Source of the DNA: Croceibacterium_B sp963811255
GTDB taxonomy: Bacteria; Pseudomonadota; Alphaproteobacteria; Sphingomonadales; Sphingomonadaceae
Length of the DNA: 64,000 bases
Assembly: GCA_963811255.1 (NCBI GenBank)
Contig: CAWEQI010000001.1
Span: 930,001 to 994,000, forward strand
Direction of reading: 5' to 3'
In this document: positions 9,334 to 16,903 of the stretch, piece after piece
Layout of the letters: each line of letters begins with the position of its first letter
Numbering within the stretch: the first letter of the stretch is position 1
Position numbers and translations under genes: made by a program
Notes under the pieces: generated by a model
What the model saw: the letters and a program-made list of their open reading frames with translations, nothing else
Told to the model about the DNA's origin: nothing
Databases searched by the model: none

Positions 9334-9846
9334 TCAGCTGCCGAAGATGCCGAGCGTGAAGCCGATCGCGCGGCCGAAGAAGGTCACGCAAATCCAGAAT
9401 ACGATCGACAGCGCCGCGGCGACCTTGACTGCCGCCGGCATCGTCGCGTCGCGATCCCAGTGCTCGACGGTGCGCCAGGTGATGAAGTGGAAGTACATCA
9501 TGTTGAGCCCGGCCAGCGCCATCGCGGACATCTTGGCGATGAACCACGGGTTGTTCATGTAATCGTGCGCCTTGCTGATCCACAGCAGGGTGCCGGTGAT
9601 CGCCGCGCCGACGAAGGCGGCCCAGGTCCACGGCAGCGTGTCCTTGGCGACGGCGGTGACGGCGAACTTGTTCGAGGTCCACCCGAGCATCCGCAGATCG
9701 ACGATGAACACCGTCCCCAGCACGGTGACCAGAAAGATCACGTGCAGCGATTCGAAGGTCGGGAACATCCAGGTCGACTCGGCGATCGTCTGGCCGAGGT
9801 GCGAGTACTCGATCTTGTCCCAGATATTGTTGGAGGTCGGATCCAT
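9334..9846 (-). CDS. Four-helix membrane protein, DUF6644-like
   Basis: 170 residues with about four hydrophobic segments: near 28-50 (ESLHVIFLVTVLGTVFIVDLR), 72-92, 105-125 and 142-165. A histidine (LHVIF) and the motif D-L-R-hydrophobic-G recur in the upstream neighbour (VIHILALATGFGAVLMIDLR), so the two are paralogues. They resemble small proteins annotated as DUF6644, a name given from memory with moderate certainty. Paired histidines within helices could bind haem b or quinone, which would suit the surrounding dehydrogenases, but this is inference. It lies 12 bases downstream of its paralogue. Confidence 0.7.
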   Translation of the reverse strand: MDPTSNNIWDKIEYSHLGQTIAESTWMFPTFESLHVIFLVTVLGTVFIVDLRMLGWTSNKFAVTAVAKDTLPWTWAAFVGAAITGTLLWISKAHDYMNNPWFIAKMSAMALAGLNMMYFHFITWRTVEHWDRDATMPAAVKVAAALSIVFWICVTFFGRAIGFTLGIFGS

Positions 9847-9858
9847 TGAAAGTGTCCC

Positions 9859-10386
9859 CTACGTCGGCGCGTATGCGATCCAGCGACCGCAGAACATGAT
9901 GAAAATCCACAGCAGGACGACGAACACGGCGCCGGCCTTGGTCCCTGGACCCGGCCTGCCGCCGCCGGCCAGGCGGCGCATCACGCGGTTGTGAAACCAC
10001 AGGCTGACGAACACTGCGAAGATGACCGTCGGAATCTTGATCCAGAAGATCGGATTGAGCAGCTCGCGCACCGGCTCGGCGATGGTCATGCCGATCCCGG
10101 TGATCAGCAGAACCAGCAGCGACCACCAGATCCACCGCACGTAGCGGCGCTCGGTTTCGGCGAAGGTCCGATCCATCCCGGCGAAACCGAAGACCCGCAA
10201 ATCGATCATCAGCACCGCCCCGAATCCCGTTGCGAGCGCAAGGATATGGATCACCTGCAAGATCGGGATCGCCCAGAAGTGGGTGTCGAGCCAGTTGCTT
10301 AGCGACCAATCGGTGATGTTCAGCGAGGTTTGGGAGAGGAACGTCGAGCGCAGCCACTCTCCAAAGTTGAATAACATGTCTTCCAT
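9859..10386 (-). CDS. Four-helix membrane protein, paralogue of the neighbour
   Basis: 175 residues with about four membrane segments, beginning near VIHILALATGFGAVLMIDLRVFG and ending in FVVLLWIFIMFCGRWIAY. It has the helix-borne histidine and D-L-R signature of the downstream gene, and a second histidine in SLWFHNRVMRR. It is the first gene of a two-gene minus-strand unit that faces away from the quinoprotein at 10989. Possible roles are a membrane redox partner, a channel or an anchor for periplasmic enzymes. None is established. Confidence 0.7.
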   Translation of the reverse strand: MEDMLFNFGEWLRSTFLSQTSLNITDWSLSNWLDTHFWAIPILQVIHILALATGFGAVLMIDLRVFGFAGMDRTFAETERRYVRWIWWSLLVLLITGIGMTIAEPVRELLNPIFWIKIPTVIFAVFVSLWFHNRVMRRLAGGGRPGPGTKAGAVFVVLLWIFIMFCGRWIAYAPT

Positions 10387-10473
10387 CAGGAACCCTCTTC
10401 CCCAATCCCGGCCCGGCGCACTCCGGGCCTTACGGACCTGTCCAAAAGCGGCAGCCTTGCCGAGTTAATTACC

Positions 10474-10499
10474 GTAACCGCAGCCGTTACAGCGGTTAC
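10474..10499. promoter_or_regulatory. Inverted repeat GTAACCGC-N10-GCGGTTAC, operator candidate
   Basis: Perfect 8-base arms at 10474-10481 and 10492-10499 sit 88 bases upstream of the minus-strand membrane operon, in a divergent control region. The spacer contains a third related string (GCCGTTAC). The arms resemble half-sites of LacI-type sugar regulators (GTAACC/GGTTAC), which is an inference. Confidence 0.4.
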
Positions 10500-10558
10500 A
10501 GGGCCTCGTACTTTTGTCAGGCCAGCTAGCGCGGCGGATCGAATTAGCCAAGCCCCAT

Positions 10559-10573
10559 AATTGACAAAGTCCG
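10559..10573 (-). promoter_or_regulatory. Shared element copy 2 (inverted)
   Basis: AATTGACAAAGTCCG is the reverse complement of CGGACTTTGTCAATT and differs at one base from 1128-1142. It lies about 170 bases upstream of the minus-strand unit and 415 bases upstream of the third quinoprotein. It also contains a -35-like TTGACA at 10561-10566, but no matching -10 box was found. Confidence 0.35.
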
Positions 10574-10988
10574 GATTGGGAAGCCCGGAGGACCATCACG
10601 CCGCCGCGCCGCCGGGGACAAATTGCGCCGCGCCATGCGGGGGCGGGCAGCGGCGATGTCTTCCCGTTGCGCCGAGCGGCGACGGCCGGGCGAATTGCGG
10701 TTGAGCCATCTCGATCGCCGGTACCTTTCTTATTCTACCCTCGAATTCCGCGCGAATCGCCGAGCCGGCTTTGCGCTGTTGAAGAGGTTGGGAGATCGCA
10801 CGAGGAAAGCCGCGACGGCCACACCCGGACGCGAGATCCGCCGGCTCATCGCGCCTCTCTGGAAAGAGCTGGAGGCCGCGCTGGCGACAAACCGTTGTCA
10901 AAGCCGCCCATCCTGCGTAAACGGGACAAAGTCAATTGACAGCGGTGCGAAGCCGCGACAGGTCGGAAGGCAACGGAGGGGATCTCGA

Positions 10989-12908
10989 ATGCGCGGTGCG
11001 AAAAGCCTCGGAGTGGCGGCAATCTTGGCGTTTGCGGCGCCCGCGGCCGTCATGGCGCAAAAGGCTGCGCCCGACGGCGATTGGCGCACGGTCAACCACG
11101 ATCTCGCCGCGACGCGCTTCTCACCGCTGGACCAGATCAACAAATCGAACGTCTCGCAGCTGGCGCTGAAGTGGTCCTATCCGATGAAGGCCTCGAACAC
11201 CGCCGCGCCGGTGGTGGTGGACGGAATCATGTATTTCCCCGCCGGCAACCGGGTGGTCGCGCTCGACGGCGATACCGGGAAGGAAGTGTGGTCGTACGAA
11301 CCCGCCGCGCCGGCCGGCGCCGCTCCCGGCACCAGCGGCCGCGGTCGCGGCTTCTCGGCCCGGGGCCTCGGCTACTGGCCGGGCGACGGCAAGCTCGATC
11401 CGCGCTTGCTGGTGATCGCCGGCGACAAGCTCGTCGCGATCGATGCCAAGACCGGTAAGCCGGCGGCGGGCTTCGGCGACGGCGGCGCGGTGGCGATCGA
11501 CCCATCCTATGGCGGCGCGCCGACGATCTACAAGGACGTCGCAATCATTGGCGCCGCGTCGCTCGAGAACCCGATCACCGCCACCCCCGCGAATCCGCGC
11601 GCTTACGACGTTCGCACCGGCAAAATGCTGTGGGAGTTCCAGACCGTTCCACTGCCGGGCCAGCTGGGCCACGACACCTGGGGCAACGGCTGGAAGGGCC
11701 GGGGCGGGACGAACCTGTGGGCTGCGTCGGTGCCGATCGACGCCCAGCGCGGCATCGCCTATCTGCCGATCGGCAACCCCGCGGCCAACTACTGGGGCGG
11801 CGACCGGCCGGGCGACAACCTGTTCGGCAACTCGATCGTCGCGGTCGATGCGCTGACCGGCAAGTACCTGTGGCACTTCCAAACGGTGCACCACGACCTG
11901 TGGGACACCGACATGCCCAACGGCGGGCTGCTGTTCATGGCCAAGCACAACGGCAAGAGCGAGCCGGTCATCGCTCAGGTGCCGAAGTCCGGCCTGTTCT
12001 ACGAGCTCAACCGCGTGACCGGCAAAGCGGCCTTGCCGATCGACGAGCGGCCGGTGCCCAAGGGCGACGTGCCGGGCGAATGGTACAGCCCAACTCAGCC
12101 GTTCCCGCGGATCACGCCGCCGCTCGCCCGCAACTCCTTCACTTACGACGACATCGTCACGGCCGAAGACACCACGCCCGAGCACGCCAAGGCCTGCCGC
12201 GAGATGTGGGACAAGGCGGGTGGCTACCTGAACTACGGTCCGTTCACGCCATTCTTCTATCATCGCGACGGGGCGCCGCCGAAATCGACCATTCAGCTGC
12301 CGGGCGGCACCGGTGGGGTGAACTGGGGCGGCATGGCGGTCAATCCGCACACCGGCATCGTCTACGCCAACGTCTCGAACACGTCGCTGGTGGGCTGGGT
12401 CGAGCGCAAGAACACCACCAAGAGCTACAGCTTCGACGCCAACAATACCAACCAGCCGTACGACCGCGCTAGCGTCAACGGCAAAGGGCCGTTCTTCTCG
12501 TTCTCGGCGCCGATCTCGGGCAAGTACGACGACAAGGGCCACCCCGTCGGGCCGCAGGCGCCCTGTTACAAGCCGCCGTGGAACACGCTGACCGCGGTCG
12601 ACGCCAACACCGGCAAGATCAAGTGGGCCGTTCCGCTCGGGCTGACCGAGGCTTTGCCTAAGGGCAAGCAGCTCACCGGCAACGCCGGCAACGCCGGCCC
12701 GACGGTGACCGCCGGCGGCCTGGTCTTCGTCGGCGCCACCAACGACAAGCGGTTCCGCGCCTTCGACGCCAGCACCGGCAAGGAGCTGTGGGAAGCCCAA
12801 TTGACGGCCAACGCCAACGCCAACCCGATCAGCTATCGGGGCCGCAACGGCACGCAATACGTCGCGATCAACGCAGGCGGCACGATTGTCGCTTATGCGG
12901 TTCGCTGA
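10989..12908 (+). CDS. PQQ-dependent dehydrogenase, haem-less, glucose-dehydrogenase-like (second copy)
   Basis: 639 residues with a signal peptide ending at VMAQ. The PQQ propeller starts with DWRTVNHDLAATRFSPLDQINKSNV and carries VHHDLWDTDMPNGG and GGVNWGGMAVNPHTG, the same landmarks as the quinoprotein at 1212 but with clear divergence, so these are two related enzymes with perhaps different substrates. There is no CxxCH motif and no anchor helices. The ATG at 10989 is chosen because GGAGGG lies 8 bases upstream and a signal peptide follows at once. It heads a unit with the two genes after it. Electrons probably go to a separate cytochrome c or to the membrane proteins encoded divergently. 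Confidence 0.87.
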   Translation: MRGAKSLGVAAILAFAAPAAVMAQKAAPDGDWRTVNHDLAATRFSPLDQINKSNVSQLALKWSYPMKASNTAAPVVVDGIMYFPAGNRVVALDGDTGKEVWSYEPAAPAGAAPGTSGRGRGFSARGLGYWPGDGKLDPRLLVIAGDKLVAIDAKTGKPAAGFGDGGAVAIDPSYGGAPTIYKDVAIIGAASLENPITATPANPRAYDVRTGKMLWEFQTVPLPGQLGHDTWGNGWKGRGGTNLWAASVPIDAQRGIAYLPIGNPAANYWGGDRPGDNLFGNSIVAVDALTGKYLWHFQTVHHDLWDTDMPNGGLLFMAKHNGKSEPVIAQVPKSGLFYELNRVTGKAALPIDERPVPKGDVPGEWYSPTQPFPRITPPLARNSFTYDDIVTAEDTTPEHAKACREMWDKAGGYLNYGPFTPFFYHRDGAPPKSTIQLPGGTGGVNWGGMAVNPHTGIVYANVSNTSLVGWVERKNTTKSYSFDANNTNQPYDRASVNGKGPFFSFSAPISGKYDDKGHPVGPQAPCYKPPWNTLTAVDANTGKIKWAVPLGLTEALPKGKQLTGNAGNAGPTVTAGGLVFVGATNDKRFRAFDASTGKELWEAQLTANANANPISYRGRNGTQYVAINAGGTIVAYAVR

Positions 12909-12945
12909 TAGGGAAACAGTCGGTTCAGAAAGAGGGAATTTTGGG

Positions 12946-13827
12946 ATGGGCAAATTCGGTACATGGGCAGCGGTGGCCGTTCTCCTCGCGGGGACGAGCG
13001 CCGCGGTGCAAACGGCGTCGGCGAAAGCCCCGGCGCGGGCGTCGGCGGGGCATTCGATGCCCCAACCCGCGACCATCGGGGGGCACCCCAATCTCAACGG
13101 CATCTGGCAGGCGATCAGCGGCGCCGACAACGGACTCGAGCCGCACTCGGCCGAGACTTCGCCGGGCCCGAAGTCGGAGCGTGAACTCGGCGCTCTGGCG
13201 GCGATCCCGGCCAGCCTCGGCTTCGTCGAAGGCGGCATGATCCCCTACAAGCCGGAGGCGAAGAAGATTGCCGACGAAAACATGAAGGCCGGGCCGGCGA
13301 AGGATCCGGAGGCCAACTGCTATCTGCCCGGCATTCCGCGCGCGACCTACGCCCGCGGCTTGCCGTTCCAGATCATCCAGGGCGGCGGCGACATCCTGAT
13401 GGCCTACGAGTACGATTCGGCCAACCGCGTGATTCAGATGGGCCCGATCGGCGTGCCGCCGATCGATACCTGGATGGGTACCTCCTACGGCAAGTGGGAA
13501 GGCAACACGCTGGTGGTCACCACCCTCGCCCAGAACGGCGAGAGCTGGATGGACCGGACCGGGGACTTTCTGACGAACAACGCCACGGTCACCGAGCGGT
13601 TCAAGCTGATCGACCACGATCACATGGACTACACCGCGAAGATCGACGATCCGAGCACCTTCACCAAGCCGTGGACGATCCACATGATCCTCTATCGTCG
13701 CGTCGAACCGAACGCCCAAATCCTCGAATTCAAGTGCGTGCCGTTTGCCGAAATGCACCTTTACGGCGATCTGTACGACACGATGGACCAGAAGGCGCGG
13801 GAACGCCTGGGTCTCGACAAGAAGTGA
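12946..13827 (+). CDS. Secreted protein related to the 3188/4240 family
   Basis: 293 residues with an N-terminal signal segment (VAVLLAGTSAAVQTASA). The core has HPNLNGIWQ, an isolated cysteine in EANCYLPGIPRATY, GPIGVPPIDTWMG, then GKWEGNTLVVTTLAQNGESWMDRTG and a C-terminal LEFKCVPFAEMHLYG. The G.W-GNTLVV.T block and the terminal cysteine segment recall the two proteins at 3188 and 4240, so it is probably a shorter member of the same superfamily. It follows a quinoprotein by 37 bases with a good AGAGGGAA ribosome site. The recurring pairing with quinoproteins suggests a joint function that is not yet known. Confidence 0.75.
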   Translation: MGKFGTWAAVAVLLAGTSAAVQTASAKAPARASAGHSMPQPATIGGHPNLNGIWQAISGADNGLEPHSAETSPGPKSERELGALAAIPASLGFVEGGMIPYKPEAKKIADENMKAGPAKDPEANCYLPGIPRATYARGLPFQIIQGGGDILMAYEYDSANRVIQMGPIGVPPIDTWMGTSYGKWEGNTLVVTTLAQNGESWMDRTGDFLTNNATVTERFKLIDHDHMDYTAKIDDPSTFTKPWTIHMILYRRVEPNAQILEFKCVPFAEMHLYGDLYDTMDQKARERLGLDKK

Positions 13828-13875
13828 GGGATGCACCCAGCAAGCTGAATTGAGTCACGAAGGAGTATTGACAAG

Positions 13876-14316
13876 ATGCGCATGAAATCCTGGCACATGG
13901 CCGCCGTCGGCGGCGTGCTGGCGGTGAGCACGGCGGTCCCCGCGCTGGCCCACCACTCGTTTGCGGCCGAGTTCGACCGCGACAAGCCGGTCAAGCTCGA
14001 CGGCACGGTCGAGAAGTTCGAGTGGGTCAACCCGCACTCGTGGATCCACATCGCGGTGAAGGATCCCAAGACCGGGCAGATCCAGCACTGGCGGGTGGAA
14101 GGCGGCGCCCCGAGCGCGCTGCTGCGGCGCGGCTGGAACAGAAACTCGCTGCCGGCCGGCACCCACATCATCGTCCAGGCCTTCCAGGCGCGCGACGGCG
14201 ACACCCGCGCCAGCGCGGCCGAGATCAGCTTCCCCGACGGCCACCAGCTGTCGCTCGGCAACCCGACCACCGAAGCGGTCGAGGCGGCCCAGAAGCGCGC
14301 CAAGGGCGAGCAGTAA
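13876..14316 (+). CDS. DUF6152-like secreted protein
   Basis: 146 residues with a signal peptide ending at ALA before HHSFAAEFD. The HHSF-A-FD start of the mature protein, then KLDGTVEKFEWVNPHSWIHI and RRGWNRNSLPAGTHI, match the small family called DUF6152. An exposed HH at the mature N-terminus, plus NPH, suggests metal binding, but no function is established for the family. It is the third gene after the quinoprotein at 10989 and is followed by a hairpin at 14360-14388. Confidence 0.8.
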   Translation: MRMKSWHMAAVGGVLAVSTAVPALAHHSFAAEFDRDKPVKLDGTVEKFEWVNPHSWIHIAVKDPKTGQIQHWRVEGGAPSALLRRGWNRNSLPAGTHIIVQAFQARDGDTRASAAEISFPDGHQLSLGNPTTEAVEAAQKRAKGEQ

Positions 14317-14359
14317 GCGGCTTCCCGCTTCATCGGCGGGCGGCCACCAGCGACACGTG

Positions 14360-14388
14360 GATGCCGTAGCCCAAGCGGCTGCGGCATC
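14360..14388 (+). terminator. Hairpin at end of the third quinoprotein operon
   Basis: A 12-bp stem (GATGCCGTAGCC / GGCTGCGGCATC, one G-U pair) with loop CAAGC lies 43 bases after the DUF6152-like gene. No clear T-run follows, so it may be a weak or assisted terminator. Confidence 0.5.
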
Positions 14389-14533
14389 TGCTTGTCCATC
14401 GTCCGGAGATTGCGGGCGCTCTCCTCGGCGGCGGTGCGGAATCCAAGACAGAATTCGCCCGCTCGTCTAGGCTGGCCCCCAGCGACTTGCGGCGCTATCC
14501 GGCCGCGTGAGAGTCTATGACAGGGAGCACTGA

Positions 14534-15421
14534 ATGCCGCTGGTCAACATGAAGCCGTTGCTGCGCGACGCAATGGACAACGGCTATGCCGTCGCCGCCT
14601 TCAACCTGGTCGACTACGGCACCACCAAAGCCATGGTCGCCGCCGCCGAGGAACTGAACGCGCCGGTGATCTGCCAGACCAGCGCCAAGACGATAAAGTA
14701 CTGGAGCCATAAGGAAATCGTCAGCTGGGTGCGCACGGTGGCCGAGGATTCGCCGGTGCCGGTGGTGCTGCATCTCGACCACTGCAAGGATCTGGCGATG
14801 ATCGAGGAATGCGCCCGGAGCGGCTGGACCTCGATCATGATCGACGCCTCCGAGCTGCCGTTCGAGGACAATCTCGAGATGTCGAAACGCGTGCGCGAGA
14901 TCGCCGAGAAATACGGCGTCGGGATGGAAGCCGAGCTCGGCCAGATCATGGGCGTCGAGGACGACATGGTCGTCGGCGAGGACGAATCGGTGCTGACCGA
15001 TCCGGCCGACGCCGAGCGCTTCTGCGCTGCGCTCGACCTCAGCGCCTTCGCCTGCGCGGTCGGCACCGCGCACGGCTTCTACCACGGCGAGCCGAAAGTC
15101 GACTTCGACCGCATCGAGGCGATCAACAAGCGCACCCACACGCCGATGGCGCTCCACGGCGGCACCGGCCTCAGCGATGAGGTGTTCGCCAAGGCGATCG
15201 CCCGCGGCGCAGCCAAGGTGAACATCTCGACCAACCTCAAGCACGTGTTCGTCGAGAGCTTCGTCAACTACCATGCCGAGAACCCGAAGGACTTCGAGCC
15301 GCTGCGGGTGATCGACGCGCAGTACCAGGCGTGCAAGCTGCTGTTTGCGAGCTTCATCGCCAAGTTCGGCGGCGAGAACCGCGCCGAGCCGTTCCTCGCC
15401 TCGCTCAAAGAAGCCGCCTGA
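14534..15421 (+). CDS. Class II (zinc) fructose-bisphosphate aldolase family protein
   Basis: 295 residues. The class II aldolase fold is visible: HLDHCKD at residues 80-86 gives the catalytic Asp82 and zinc His83, the other zinc histidines sit in VGTAHG and ALHGGTG, and AAKVNISTNL forms the phosphate loop. There is no signal peptide, so it is cytoplasmic. It opens a four-gene unit with a CbbY-like phosphatase and DhaL/DhaK. Family members cleave or condense ketose (bis)phosphates with dihydroxyacetone phosphate. With a dihydroxyacetone-type kinase alongside, a role in a short-chain sugar or polyol pathway is likelier than central glycolysis, though glycolytic or Calvin-type function is not excluded. 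Confidence 0.85.
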   Translation: MPLVNMKPLLRDAMDNGYAVAAFNLVDYGTTKAMVAAAEELNAPVICQTSAKTIKYWSHKEIVSWVRTVAEDSPVPVVLHLDHCKDLAMIEECARSGWTSIMIDASELPFEDNLEMSKRVREIAEKYGVGMEAELGQIMGVEDDMVVGEDESVLTDPADAERFCAALDLSAFACAVGTAHGFYHGEPKVDFDRIEAINKRTHTPMALHGGTGLSDEVFAKAIARGAAKVNISTNLKHVFVESFVNYHAENPKDFEPLRVIDAQYQACKLLFASFIAKFGGENRAEPFLASLKEAA

Positions 15422-15438
15422 GGGAGCGCGCGGGAGGA

Positions 15439-16176
15439 ATGCTCAAGGCGATCATCTTCGATTGCGACGGGGTGCTGGTCGACACCGAGCGCGACGGTCA
15501 CCGCGTCGGCTTCAACCGCGCCTTCGCGCAGTTCGGCATCGACGCCGAATGGGACGTGCCGCTCTACGGCAAGCTGCTCCAGGTCGCCGGCGGCAAGGAA
15601 CGCATGCGGGCCTATTTCGACGAGTTCGGCTGGCCCGAGGACCAGATCGCCCAATTCGGTAGCCAGGATGCGCTGATCAAGGCGCTGCACAAGGCCAAGA
15701 CCGAGATCACCGCCGGACTGGTCGCCGAAGGGGCACTGCCGCTGCGCCCGGGGATCGTCAGGCTGGTCGACGAGGCGCTCGCCGCCGACGTCCGGCTCGG
15801 CGTGTGCACCACTTCGAACCCGCTGTTCATCGACGCGGTGCTCGACCTGTTCGGCCCCGACCGCAAGGCCGAGTTCGGCTTCGTCCATGCCGGCGACGTG
15901 GTCGCGCGCAAGAAGCCCGATCCCGAGATCTACGAGCTGGCCAAGATGTCGCTCGAATTGCCGGTCAGTGAGTGCGTGGTGATCGAGGACAGCCGCAACG
16001 GCCTGCTCGCCGCCAAGGGTGCCGGGCTACCGTGCCTGATCACCACCAGCACCTATACGATAGACGAGGATTTCAGCGAAGCCGACCGGGTCGTGCCCGA
16101 GCTCGGCGACGCACCCAACGTCAACGTCACGCTCGCCGACCTCGGCGAGCTGGCCGCCGAGCACGCGGCGGCCTGA
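15439..16176 (+). CDS. HAD-superfamily hydrolase, CbbY-like
   Basis: 245 residues. HAD motif I (FDCDGVLVDTE) gives Asp8 and Asp10. Motif II is near CTTSNP, and motifs III/IV read KKPDPEIY and VVIEDSRNGLLAAKGAG. The cap and early H-R-V-G-F-N residues resemble CbbY/Gph-type sugar-phosphate phosphatases, which in photosynthetic bacteria remove misfire sugar bisphosphates. Here it may dephosphorylate or isomerise a sugar phosphate made by the upstream aldolase or downstream kinase. It lies 17 bases after the aldolase, with GGAGG just before the ATG. Confidence 0.82.
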   Translation: MLKAIIFDCDGVLVDTERDGHRVGFNRAFAQFGIDAEWDVPLYGKLLQVAGGKERMRAYFDEFGWPEDQIAQFGSQDALIKALHKAKTEITAGLVAEGALPLRPGIVRLVDEALAADVRLGVCTTSNPLFIDAVLDLFGPDRKAEFGFVHAGDVVARKKPDPEIYELAKMSLELPVSECVVIEDSRNGLLAAKGAGLPCLITTSTYTIDEDFSEADRVVPELGDAPNVNVTLADLGELAAEHAAA

Positions 16177-16190
16177 GGAGAGAGGAAAGA

Positions 16191-16872
16191 ATGGCCGAGA
16201 TTTCGCAAGCCAAGATCGAGCAGGCGATCCAGACCACCGCCGATACGGTGCTGACGCAACGAGCTCTATTTCTCCGACCTCGACGGGCTCGCCGGCGACG
16301 GCGACTTCGGCAACTCGCTCGCGACCGGCTTCCGCGCGATCCAGAACGAGTGGGACGGGATCGACAAGAGCAACATCGGCGCGATGCTGCTGAAGATCTC
16401 AATGATCGTCTCCAAGCACGTCGGCGGCAGCTCGGGCCCGATCTGGGGCACCGGGTTCATGAAGGCGGCGATGCTGACCCGCGGCAAGGAAGCGGTCACT
16501 CTGCCCGAGCTGACCGAGATGGTCGGCGCGGCGATCGAGGGCATCCAGGCCCGCGGCGGCGCCCAGCGCGGCGACAAGACCCTGCTCGACGCACTGATCC
16601 CGGTGCACGAGACGCTGCAGAAGCACGTCGAGGCCGGCGACACCGATCTGTGCGCGGCGCTGAAGGATTGCGCCGAAGCGGCCGACAAGGCGGTCGACGA
16701 AACCCGCGACCTGGTCGCCCACCGCGGCCGCGCCAGCCAGGTCGGCGAGCGCAGCGCCAATACGCCCGACCCGGGCATCGTCGCCATCGCCACCATCCTG
16801 CAGGACTGGTGCAAGCAATGCGGCGTCGAGCGTACGCCCACGGCACCCGAAGTCGCCAAGGCCACCGCCTGA
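16191..16872 (+). pseudogene. dhaL: Dihydroxyacetone kinase ATP-binding subunit DhaL, frameshifted
   Basis: The ATG at 16191 starts MAEISQAKIEQAIQTTADTVLTQ, after which the DhaL sequence continues only in the +1 frame: NELYFSDLDGLAGDGDFGNSLATGF, then KHVGGSSGPIWGTGFMKAA and a normal C-terminus to the stop at 16872. The aspartates of DGLAGDGDFG are the expected Mg-ATP ligands. The shift falls at about 16254-16260 and would be fixed by removing one base. Apart from that point the gene is intact and about 227 residues long, the usual size. It is either a recent pseudogene or a sequencing error. DhaL phosphorylates the triose or tetrose bound by DhaK, so a true break would disable the module. Confidence 0.85.
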
Positions 16873-16903
16873 TCACTAGCCCATCCACGGAGAGGACCAT
16901 CCC

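Larger units (their letters stand above)
10387..10988. other. Divergent intergenic region before the third quinoprotein
   Basis: About 600 bases between a minus-strand membrane operon and a plus-strand quinoprotein operon. An open frame extends upstream of 10989 through this region, but its residues look like non-coding translation and it lacks a ribosome site. The region contains an 8-base inverted repeat (10474-10499), the second copy of the shared 15-base element (10559-10573), and the 10-base palindrome GTCAATTGAC at 10931-10940. It is likely the control region of both units. Confidence 0.5.

Noticed and set aside
10623..10988. Upstream extension of the third quinoprotein
   Set aside because: The residues look like chance translation of GC-rich DNA, while ATG 10989 has a strong ribosome site and begins a signal peptide.
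11121..13238. 705-residue antisense frame across the third quinoprotein operon
   Set aside because: Shadow of real genes in the opposite frame, with no recognisable motifs.
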